The notes under the pieces were generated by a model. It made no database searches, had not been told where the DNA came from, and saw only the letters and a list, made by a program, of their open reading frames with translations. DNA of 5,226 nucleotides from Desulfovibrio sp. GTDB lineage: Bacteria > Desulfobacterota > Desulfovibrionia > Desulfovibrionales > Desulfovibrionaceae. The position numbers and the translations under genes are program-made. The stretch lies in the NCBI GenBank assembly GCA_028708195.1, contig JAQVZK010000180.1, forward strand, positions 1-5,226, read 5' to 3'. Of the stretch, positions 1-4,901 are shown piece after piece (position 1 is the stretch's first letter; every line of letters starts with the position of its first letter).

Positions 1-230
1 AGGCGTTTTTCAATAATGGCTTCAACGCGCGAGCGCACTTCAACAGCGCGCGAACCCGAGGCCTGGGCCTGATATTCGGCCGGCCAGGGGTGGTCTTTGA
101 CCTCAACGTCAAAGACGGCCACAGGCAGATGCATGGGCCCCTGCTTGGCGTTCTTGTCGCCGCTGCAAGCAACCAGTGCAAGGCAAAAAACAAGTATGAG
201 GGGGAGGTAAAGAAGAGGTCTGGTGGTCAT
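1..230 (-). CDS. RND efflux periplasmic adaptor (membrane fusion) lipoprotein, AcrA/MexA type, 3' part missing
   Basis: Only the first 76 codons are in the window; the gene runs off the left edge. The ATG (228-230) is preceded by GGAG at 237-240 with a six-base spacer. The product starts with a lipoprotein signal peptide: Arg4, a hydrophobic run from about residue 6 to 20, and lipobox L19-V20-A21-C22 with Ser at +2. Residues about 36-76 match the opening of AcrA-type adaptors: a first beta strand (VAVFDVEVKD), then WPAEYQAQASGS and VEVRSRVEAIIEKR, which align by eye with AcrA's region around 'PGRTSAYRIAEVRPQVSGIILKR'. Family knowledge: such adaptors bridge an inner-membrane RND transporter and an outer-membrane channel to expel drugs, dyes or bile salts. 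The pump and channel genes would be expected further left. Substrates cannot be deduced. The promoter region to its right carries palindromes that suggest repressor control. Confidence 0.85.
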   Translation of the reverse strand, partial: MTTRPLLYLPLILVFCLALVACSGDKNAKQGPMHLPVAVFDVEVKDHPWPAEYQAQASGSRAVEVRSRVEAIIEKR

Positions 231-236
231 GAACTA

Positions 237-240
237 CTCC
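237..240 (-). promoter_or_regulatory. Ribosome-binding site of the efflux adaptor gene
   Basis: GGAG on the minus strand, six bases before the ATG at 228-230. It fixes the start, and the lipoprotein signal peptide begins directly there. Confidence 0.7.
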
Positions 241-249
241 ATAAGGAAC

Positions 250-265
250 GCGCGCTCTTGCGCGC
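250..265 (-). other. Perfect hairpin in the efflux leader, just before the ribosome-binding site
   Basis: A perfect 6-bp GC-only stem (250-255 with 260-265) closes a four-base loop. In the minus-strand transcript it ends nine bases before the GGAG ribosome-binding site. It could influence translation initiation or message stability; no function is proven. Confidence 0.45.
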
Positions 266-267
266 CG

Positions 268-296
268 AAAAAACAGCCCAGTCTATAAAATCGGGC
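268..296 (-). terminator. Weak terminator-like (possible attenuator) structure in the efflux leader
   Basis: On the minus strand, GCCC (296-293) pairs with GGGC (279-276) and the stem can continue with wobble and A-T pairs to a short loop. After two bases a run of six T follows (complement of 268-273). The arrangement is that of an intrinsic terminator, but the stem is weak (four G-C pairs plus an imperfect part). Its place between the candidate promoter and the adaptor start would make it an attenuator if real. Confidence 0.25.
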
Positions 297-346
297 AGAA
301 ACTCAGTTTAAGAAACACAGTTCACCGCAAAAAGCAATCAAGGGAG

Positions 347-362
347 GCCGCGAAACGGCGGC
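347..362 (-). other. Short GC hairpin near the start of the efflux leader
   Basis: A 5-bp perfect stem (347-351 with 358-362) around a six-base loop. It lies just downstream of the candidate -10 elements in the minus direction, so it would sit at the 5' end of the transcript. Confidence 0.25.
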
Positions 363-364
363 GG

Positions 365-403
365 CATATTCTGAGAATACTGTTCTATTTCAATATGTTA
401 CAA
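365..403 (-). promoter_or_regulatory. Candidate sigma70-type promoter of the efflux adaptor gene
   Basis: Two overlapping readings on the minus strand are possible. One is TTGTAA (398-403), an 18-base spacer and TATTCT (374-379), four of six matches in each box. The other is TTGAAA (388-393), a 17-base spacer and AATATG (365-370). Both lie in an AT-rich block about 135 bases upstream of the adaptor ATG, and both overlap the palindromes at 367-379 and 390-414, the arrangement expected if a repressor blocks polymerase. This is inferred from consensus only. Confidence 0.4.
367..379. promoter_or_regulatory. Perfect 13-bp palindrome over the candidate -10 element
   Basis: TATTCTGAGAATA is a perfect inverted repeat (6+1+6). 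It coincides with one candidate -10 box of the efflux promoter and lies 10 bases from the larger palindrome at 390-414. It could be a second operator half-site or a separate regulator site. Confidence 0.35.
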
Positions 404-414
404 CAACGTATTGA
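390..414. promoter_or_regulatory. 25-bp imperfect palindrome, probable operator of the efflux gene
   Basis: Arms TCAATATGTT (390-399) and AACGTATTGA (405-414) are reverse complements at nine of ten positions, separated by ACAAC. Size, AT-richness and overlap with the candidate -35 boxes resemble operators of TetR-family repressors, which commonly control RND pumps (AcrR, for example, binds a 24-bp palindrome). The regulator gene is not in the window, so the family is an inference. Confidence 0.45.
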
Positions 415-433
415 TTTTGTATAACACACTGAA

Positions 434-445
434 TTTGTTAACAAA
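434..445. repeat. Perfect 12-bp AT-rich palindrome
   Basis: TTTGTTAACAAA is its own reverse complement and is followed by a run of A. It lies upstream of the efflux promoter candidate in an AT block (about 415-460), so it could be an upstream promoter element or a further protein-binding site. A 12-bp palindrome in AT-rich DNA can also arise by chance. Confidence 0.3.
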
Positions 446-703
446 AAAAATTAAACCCTTAACTTGCTTGTTTCTGTTCAGGGCCTGCGCTGCCACCTGC
501 CCCCCGGTTCTTGCACCACTCTTGCACAAGGGACGTGACCATAATGAGACATTGGGGCGCAGCCTGTTTGTGAGCAATGACATCTGGCCGTGGCCCCCTG
601 GTTCTTGCCAGTGCATGCATTGCGCCATGCCCTGATTGCATCAGTCAGTTTTTGCAGAACACACCACAACCCCGAAAAAAGGACAGCGTTTACTCCGGGG
701 CTA

Positions 704-728
704 CAGGAAAGAACAGCGGTTCTTCCTG
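704..728. other. Ten-base-pair hairpin with tetraloop
   Basis: The arms 704-714 and 719-728 pair over ten base pairs with one bulged A (710) and loop AGCG (715-718). Neither strand has a T run directly after it, so it is not a standard intrinsic terminator. It is the strongest stem in the unassigned stretch. Confidence 0.4.
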
Positions 729-910
729 CGCTTCAGAGGCTCGGTTGCCAGACAAAAACCAGTGTAAGCCGTGGGGGGAAACCATTGGGCGGGCAGCCCG
801 GGAAGCAGTACGGTTATGTCGATACTGCGTATGCACTGCGGCAGGCGAATCTGTTTCATGAACAAGCCGTTGCAGGCGTCGGCTCTGCCTACATTTCAAC
901 ACTCGTGGCT

Positions 911-931
911 GTGCCCCTGTAGAATGGGCAC
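911..931. other. Six-base-pair GC-rich hairpin
   Basis: GTGCCC (911-916) and GGGCAC (926-931) form a perfect stem around a nine-base loop, with a possible further GGC/GCC pairing outside. On the plus strand CATTTTA follows about ten bases later, too far and too short for a confident terminator. Confidence 0.3.
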
Positions 932-957
932 CAAGGCCGCCATTTTACTACTCTGGC

Positions 958-1015
958 ATTGCTGCGTTTACATCAGCACTCTGCCATAGCTGGCGCGCCT
1001 GCCCACCGCAGCAAT
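958..1015. repeat. Perfect 9-bp inverted repeat enclosing 40 bases
   Basis: ATTGCTGCG (958-966) and CGCAGCAAT (1007-1015) are exact reverse complements. Within the 40-base interval, GCCA (983-986) and TGGC (991-994) form a small inner hairpin, and GGCGCGCC (992-999) is a palindrome. The right arm abuts and partly overlaps the T-tract of the terminator at 1013-1039. It may be a stem-loop RNA element or a REP-like repeat. Confidence 0.4.
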
Positions 1016-1039
1016 AAAAAGGCTCATAAAGGGTGAGCC
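1013..1039 (-). terminator. Rho-independent terminator of the topA-xdhC operon
   Basis: On the minus strand, GGCTCA (1039-1034) and TGAGCC (1026-1021) form a perfect 6-bp stem with a seven-base loop, followed at once by TTTTTATT. It lies about 160 bases past the xdhC stop codon in the direction of transcription. On the plus strand the stem is preceded, not followed, by the A/T run, so it serves the minus strand only. Confidence 0.8.
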
Positions 1040-1075
1040 CGACTGTTCAGATAATGCCCATGCGACGGGCTTATA

Positions 1076-1111
1076 CTTGCTAACAATGTCTTGAGCCACA
1101 CAAAATGTCAA
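1076..1111 (-). promoter_or_regulatory. Possible promoter in the 3' region after xdhC
   Basis: On the minus strand a perfect TTGACA (1106-1111) stands 17 bases before CATTGT (1083-1088), a weak -10 box. Initiation near 1076 would give an RNA of about 60 bases ending at the terminator at 1013-1039. The good -35 and spacing support it; the poor -10 argues against it. Confidence 0.2.
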
Positions 1112-1199
1112 GCAAAAGCCAAAGCATGCCAGCCTGTGACACCCAATGCGGCATTCTGTATGCAAGGCTTCTTAGCGCACGGGCCTCGGGCTTTAGATG

Positions 1200-2369
1200 T
1201 TATTCATCAAAGCGCAAACGCGTGAGCGTACCCGCCTGCACGGCCAACAGCTCGGCCACAATGGATACGGCGATCTGCTGCGGTGTCTCTGCGTCGATGG
1301 TCAGACCTATGGGGCAACACACGGCGGCAAGCTCCGAAGCGGGCACGCCTTGAGCGCGCAAAATGGCGTAAATCTGATCGCGCTTGCTCTTGCTGCCTAT
1401 CATGCCGATATACTGGGCATGGCTCACCAGAGCCTGCGCCAGGGTTTCACGGTCAAAACTGTGGCCCCGAGTGATGATGGCCACATAGTGGTACCGCCCG
1501 ACCCCGCAGGTTTCCACCAGGTTTTCATAGGCGGGCAGCACATGACAGCGCCGCGCCATAGGAAAACGCTCGATATTGGAAAACTCCGGCCGATCGTCAG
1601 CCACATCTATGATAAAGCCGCAGGCGTGGGCCAGACGCGCCACCTCAAGGGACACATGCCCCCCGCCACACAAAAGCAGCACTGGCGGTGCGGCCAGAGG
1701 CTCAACGTAAATACGGCACCCGCCCTCTTCCACCAGACCGGCCTTGCCCTTGCGTTGCGCCAGCAGGGTGCGCACCGGGCCTATGTCCAGCCTCGCGTCG
1801 GGCGGCAGGGCCGCGTCGGGCAGCATATCCGCGTCGGGCGGCATATTTGCATTTTCGGGCAAAGAGTTAAGGTAAAGGCGTCGCACGGGCGGCTCACGGT
1901 TCACGTCCACCACCCAGATGCCGCCCACGCCGCCACGCAGCGCCTGGGCTGCCAGGGCAAACAGGGGCCCCTGGTGCGGCAGAAGAACCTCACACAGCAC
2001 TTCCATGCCGCCGCCACAGATCATGTCGCTGTCGCCGGTGAAGCCGCTCATATCGCAAACAACCTGGCTGGACCGGCCCATGAACAGGCTTTGGGCCGCC
2101 GCTTCCATCGCGCGGGCCTCCAGAAGGCCCCCGCCCACGGTGCCCTCGGGGCCTGCCTGCGTGTACAGGGCGCGGGTTCCGGCATCGCGGGGGGCCGAGC
2201 CTGTACGGCTGATAACCGTCACAAGCACCACGTTTTCTCCCGCGCCAAGCAGATGGGCAACGCGAGCTTCAAGGGTGTCTGACCAGGGCGCGGCGATCCC
2301 CCCCGAAGAAGCGGAAGGGGCCAGGGCCTCGGCAATGCCTGGCTTGCCAGGCGGGTCAGCTTTGTTCAT
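1200..2369 (-). CDS. xdhC: XdhC/CoxI-family molybdenum hydroxylase maturation protein
   Basis: This 389-residue soluble protein belongs to the XdhC/CoxI family, whose characterised member binds molybdenum cofactor, supports its sulfuration and hands it to xanthine dehydrogenase-type hydroxylases. The N-terminal CoxI part (about residues 30-130) has GSAPRDAGTR, GTVGGGLLEAR and a stretch with C105, C118 and C126 around DSDMICGGGMEVLCE. The C-terminal Rossmann-type part (about 228-385) has LLLCGGGHVSLEVARLAH, DDRPEFSN, ITRGHSFDRETL, YIGMIGSKSKRDQI and CPIGLTIDAETPQQIA. ATG at 2367-2369 is chosen because GGAGG stands six bases before it; the adjoining GTG (2370-2372) would leave only three. The start lies inside the end of topA, suggesting translational coupling. 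The linker (about 175-192) holds three hexapeptide repeats. No molybdoenzyme gene is in the window, so the client (xanthine dehydrogenase, aldehyde oxidoreductase or similar) is unknown. Confidence 0.9.
   Translation of the reverse strand: MNKADPPGKPGIAEALAPSASSGGIAAPWSDTLEARVAHLLGAGENVVLVTVISRTGSAPRDAGTRALYTQAGPEGTVGGGLLEARAMEAAAQSLFMGRSSQVVCDMSGFTGDSDMICGGGMEVLCEVLLPHQGPLFALAAQALRGGVGGIWVVDVNREPPVRRLYLNSLPENANMPPDADMLPDAALPPDARLDIGPVRTLLAQRKGKAGLVEEGGCRIYVEPLAAPPVLLLCGGGHVSLEVARLAHACGFIIDVADDRPEFSNIERFPMARRCHVLPAYENLVETCGVGRYHYVAIITRGHSFDRETLAQALVSHAQYIGMIGSKSKRDQIYAILRAQGVPASELAAVCCPIGLTIDAETPQQIAVSIVAELLAVQAGTLTRLRFDE
1795..1848. repeat. Three tandem 18-bp repeats inside xdhC
   Basis: Units at 1795-1812, 1813-1830 and 1831-1848 each begin GCGTCGGGC and differ at a few positions near their ends. 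Being 18 bp long they keep the frame and encode three hexapeptides, NMPPDA, DMLPDA and ALPPDA, in the linker between the two XdhC domains. Such repeats change copy number by slippage without breaking the gene. Confidence 0.9.
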
Positions 2370-4602
2370 CACCGTCCTCCTTCACATAGCCGCAGCCCTT
2401 GACGGGGCAGATGATCTTTGTACCGGCCCTGCTCTTTTTTTCCACCAGATAGGGCGAATTGCAGCGTGGGCAGGGTCCGGGCACGGGCTTGTCCCACAGG
2501 GCGAAATCACACTGGGGATACTGGTCGCAGGAATAGAAGAGTTTACCGCGTTTGGTGCTTTTCTCCACAAGCTGCCCCTTTTCACAGCGCGGGCAGGGCA
2601 CCCCCGTGGACAGGGGGGCCGCATGCTTGCACTCGGGGTAGCCCGTGCAGGCAATAAAACTGCTGCCGGTACGGGATTTTTTTATAACCAGGTCGCGGCC
2701 GCACTGGGGGCACTGCCCCACTTTTTCATACTGCGGTTTTTCTGCTGCCACAGCCTCTACCCGGCCATCCTTATCGCGCGCAAAGTTGCTGGTATAGCTG
2801 CAGCCCGGATAGGCGGAGCAGGCCAAAAAAGCTCCGGCCTTGCCAAACTTGATCATGAGCGGCTCGCCGCATTCTGGACAGGGCAGGTCGGCGGGAATGC
2901 CGCCCTTGACGCTCTGCATGTTTTTGGCAGCCGCCGCCAGCGTGGGGTTGAAGTCGTCGGAGAAGGCGCGCAAAAGCTCCACCCAGTGCTCCTTGCCTTC
3001 CGCCACCTTGTCGAGGCCTTCTTCCATCTGGGCGGTAAAGCCCACATCCATCAGCCGCACAAAGTGTTCGGTCAACTGACGGCAGACCACGCGCCCCAGA
3101 TCCGTGGGCACAAAGTGCCTTTCGGTCAGGCTGACGTATTCCCTGTCCTGAAGCGTCGAAATGATGGCCGCGTAGGTAGACGGACGCCCAATGCCCCGCT
3201 CTTCCAGCTCGCGCACAAGGCTTGCTTCGCTATAGCGTGGCGGGGGCTGGGTGAATTTTTGTTCCTTGTCCAGCTTGTCCAGCTTGAGGGTCTGCCCGGC
3301 TTCAAGAGGCGGCAGCTCGGCATCGGCGTCTTCCCCGGCGCGGGGCAAGGCCGCCAAAAAACCGGGAAAAAGCATGCGCTCGCCCTTGGCGCGCCACTGG
3401 CTGTGGGCGCAGGCGATGGTGACTGTGGTGTCGTGAAAACGCGCCCCGGCCATCTGCGAAGCCACAAAACGCGACCAGATAAGCCGGTAAAGATTGTACT
3501 GATCCGGCGGCAGGTGGTTCTTCACCTCGTCGGGCGTGATGGTCACGTCCACAGGCCGCACAGCTTCATGCGCGTCCTGGGCGCTGCCCTTGGTTTTGTA
3601 GACGCGGGCGCGCTTGGGCAGATAGTCCTTGCCAAAATGCCCGGCAATGAAATCCTTGGCAGCGTCACGGGCCTCGTCGGCAATGCGCGTGGAGTCTGTT
3701 CGCATATAGGTGATGAGGGCCGTCAGGCCACGGTCGCCAAGCTCCACACCTTCATAGAGGCGCTGGGCGATGTTCATCGTGCGCTTGGCCGAATAGGACA
3801 GCCGCTGGTTGGCCGCCTGCTGCAAGGTGGAGGTGATGAAGGGCGGCTGCGGCGCGCGCTCGCGCTCCTTCTGCTCAACATTTTCCACCACAAAGGGCTG
3901 GCCCTTGAGGGCGTCTTCCAGCGCCTGCGCTTCTTCGCCATTGGCGATGACAGCCTTTTTGCCGTTGACCTTGGCAAGATCAGCCTTAAATGGAGGCGGC
4001 ACATCGCCCGAAAGCATGGCTTTGAACAGCCAGTATTCTTCTGGCTTGAAAACCTCGCGCTCTTCCTCACGCTCAACAATGAGGCGCAGGGCCACGGACT
4101 GCACACGCCCGGCGGATATGCCCCGCTTGATGGTCTTCCAGAGCAGGGGCGAAATTTTATAGCCCACCAGCCTGTCCAGAATGCGCCGGGCCTGCTGCGC
4201 GTCAAAGAGGTCGCCATTGAGCTCGCGCGGATGCGCCAAGGCTTCTTTGACGGCCTTGGCGGTAATTTCGTTGAACTGGATGCGCTTTATGTCCTTGGCC
4301 TTGTCGCGGATAAGCTCCGCCACATGCCAGGCAATGGCCTCGCCCTCGCGGTCGGGGTCGGGGGCGAGATACACGGTATCAGCCTTGGCCGCAGCGGCGC
4401 GCAGCTCACTGACCACGTTTTTTTTATTATCAATAACTTCGTATTGAGGCGAAAAATTGTCCTCTTCGTTAACCCCAAGAGTCTTGGCGGGCAAATCACG
4501 CACGTGGCCCACGCTGGCCTGCACCATATAAGACGGCCCAAGAAATTTTTTGATGGTCTTAACTTTGGCCGGAGATTCCACTATTATCAACTGTTTGCCC
4601 AT
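2356..4602 (-). CDS. topA: DNA topoisomerase I (type IA, omega protein)
   Basis: This 748-residue enzyme relaxes negatively supercoiled DNA by cutting one strand through a 5'-phosphotyrosine bond, passing the other strand and resealing. The Toprim domain is at the start: IIVESPAK with E9, and the metal-binding acidic motif DPDREGEAIAWH with D82, D84 and E86. ISAGRVQSVALRLI (162-175) and the active-site motif ITYMRTDST with catalytic Y299 follow. The C-terminus has four zinc ribbons, each with four cysteines: C575/578/595/601, C631/634/652/658, C670/673/692/698 and C711/714/732/737. Length is in the usual range for bacterial TopA. The open frame extends 85 codons further upstream, but ATG 4600-4602 has GAGGGG four bases before it and the family N-terminus starts right there. 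It is first in a probable operon with xdhC, which overlaps its last 14 bases. All key residues are intact. Confidence 0.97.
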   Translation of the reverse strand: MGKQLIIVESPAKVKTIKKFLGPSYMVQASVGHVRDLPAKTLGVNEEDNFSPQYEVIDNKKNVVSELRAAAAKADTVYLAPDPDREGEAIAWHVAELIRDKAKDIKRIQFNEITAKAVKEALAHPRELNGDLFDAQQARRILDRLVGYKISPLLWKTIKRGISAGRVQSVALRLIVEREEEREVFKPEEYWLFKAMLSGDVPPPFKADLAKVNGKKAVIANGEEAQALEDALKGQPFVVENVEQKERERAPQPPFITSTLQQAANQRLSYSAKRTMNIAQRLYEGVELGDRGLTALITYMRTDSTRIADEARDAAKDFIAGHFGKDYLPKRARVYKTKGSAQDAHEAVRPVDVTITPDEVKNHLPPDQYNLYRLIWSRFVASQMAGARFHDTTVTIACAHSQWRAKGERMLFPGFLAALPRAGEDADAELPPLEAGQTLKLDKLDKEQKFTQPPPRYSEASLVRELEERGIGRPSTYAAIISTLQDREYVSLTERHFVPTDLGRVVCRQLTEHFVRLMDVGFTAQMEEGLDKVAEGKEHWVELLRAFSDDFNPTLAAAAKNMQSVKGGIPADLPCPECGEPLMIKFGKAGAFLACSAYPGCSYTSNFARDKDGRVEAVAAEKPQYEKVGQCPQCGRDLVIKKSRTGSSFIACTGYPECKHAAPLSTGVPCPRCEKGQLVEKSTKRGKLFYSCDQYPQCDFALWDKPVPGPCPRCNSPYLVEKKSRAGTKIICPVKGCGYVKEDGDEQS
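2376..2382 (-). promoter_or_regulatory. Strong ribosome-binding site of xdhC inside the end of topA
   Basis: AAGGAGG on the minus strand, made from the Lys-Glu-Asp codons near the TopA C-terminus, stands six bases before the xdhC ATG at 2367-2369. It decides between the ATG and the adjacent GTG start, and shows that xdhC is translated from the topA message. Confidence 0.8.
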
Positions 4603-4606
4603 GCTG

Positions 4607-4612
4607 CCCCTC
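4607..4612 (-). promoter_or_regulatory. Ribosome-binding site of topA
   Basis: GAGGGG on the minus strand, four bases before the ATG at 4600-4602. It supports this start over the longer open frame upstream. Confidence 0.65.
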
Positions 4613-4630
4613 AACTGCTTTCCGGCTGCA

Positions 4631-4663
4631 CCGGTATTTTCCGACGCGCCCTTGATGTACCGG
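4631..4663. repeat. Inverted repeat CCGGTA/TACCGG around the topA transcript start
   Basis: CCGGTA (4631-4636) and TACCGG (4658-4663) are exact reverse complements 21 bases apart. The right arm covers the predicted topA start site, so the repeat could be an operator or a leader stem-loop. Six-base arms are short enough to occur by chance. Confidence 0.25.
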
Positions 4664-4664
4664 C

Positions 4665-4692
4665 AAGATACGATAAAACCCGCAGGCGTCAA
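4665..4692 (-). promoter_or_regulatory. Probable promoter of topA-xdhC
   Basis: On the minus strand TTGACG (4687-4692, five of six matches to the -35 consensus) stands 16 bases before TATCTT (4665-4670, four of six matches to the -10 consensus). Transcription would start near 4658, giving a leader of about 55 bases before the topA ATG. This is the best sigma70-like element in the divergent region. Confidence 0.5.
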
Positions 4693-4793
4693 GTGCGCAT
4701 CGCCCAGGCACCCCTGGCTGACCTGTAATTGCACCGCTGCCAGACAGGCTGCGATGCATGGCCCGCGCCAGAGCACGGCAGAAAAAAAATTAT

Positions 4794-4819
4794 TCTGGCC
4801 CCACGTCGTCTGGCCCCAC
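4794..4819. repeat. Direct repeat TCTGGCCCCAC, two copies 15 bp apart
   Basis: The same 11 bases occur at 4794-4804 and 4809-4819, separated by GTCG. They lie in the divergent region between topA and the lipoprotein gene, about 80-110 bases upstream of the latter's start, next to an A8/T run at 4782-4789. Tandem sites of this kind can be half-sites of an activator or repressor. Confidence 0.5.
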
Positions 4820-4840
4820 ACATACAAAGCGGACCGCAAC

Positions 4841-4870
4841 TGGACAGGCCTATGCACCTTGCGGTAATAG
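4841..4870 (+). promoter_or_regulatory. Possible promoter of the lipoprotein gene
   Basis: TGGACA (4841-4846, five of six matches) stands 18 bases before TAATAG (4865-4870, a poor -10 box). Initiation near 4877 would give a leader of about 25 bases. The direct repeats at 4794-4819 lie just upstream. Confidence 0.3.
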
Positions 4871-4901
4871 TCTTGATGATTCCAGTCAAAATGAGGGCTT
4901 T

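Larger units (their letters stand above)
446..1012. other. Stretch without a supportable gene
   Basis: About 570 bases between the efflux promoter region and the xdhC terminator. Short open frames exist on both strands, up to 110 codons at 590-922 (plus), but they start without a ribosome-binding site, overlap each other and encode no recognisable motif. No tRNA, tmRNA, SRP RNA or known riboswitch core was recognised. The stretch does contain hairpins (704-728, 911-931, 958-1015) and a short direct repeat (501-514 and 594-608). It could hold an unrecognised small RNA or decayed sequence. Confidence 0.5.

Noticed and set aside
398..669. Short open frames on the minus strand (398-628, 459-641, 478-669) upstream of the efflux gene that might be a regulator.
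   Set aside because: None has a ribosome-binding site or a recognisable helix-turn-helix; they overlap in different frames, and one runs into the AT-rich promoter block.
780..815. GGAAGCAG at about 799-806 recalled the conserved loop region of bacterial SRP RNA.
   Set aside because: The paired GTCAGG side and the GNRA-type loop are missing, and the flanking bases do not form the expected stem.
730..900. Possible cobalamin or molybdenum-cofactor riboswitch, given GGGAA-like patches and the nearby xdhC gene.
   Set aside because: No conserved core of either class could be assembled on either strand, and the stretch lies downstream of xdhC, past its terminator.
590..922. Overlapping short open frames on the plus strand (577-861, 590-922) and on the minus strand (690-902).
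   Set aside because: They start at GTG or unsupported ATG codons without a ribosome-binding site, overlap one another, and have no recognisable composition or motif.
1197..2282. A 361-codon open frame on the plus strand, antisense to nearly all of xdhC.
   Set aside because: The opposite strand encodes a complete XdhC protein with conserved motifs; this frame has none and has the His/Gln/Gly-rich composition of an antisense shadow.
1918..4728. A 936-codon open frame on the plus strand, opposite topA and part of xdhC.
   Set aside because: It lies antisense to two genes with intact family motifs. Long antisense frames are common in GC-rich genes with strong codon bias. Its translation is rich in Gly, Ala, His and Arg with no recognisable domain.
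4603..4857. In-frame 85-codon N-terminal extension of topA.
   Set aside because: The TopA family N-terminus (IIVESPAK) starts within five residues of ATG 4600-4602, which has its own ribosome-binding site. The extension contains the predicted promoter and shows no family similarity.
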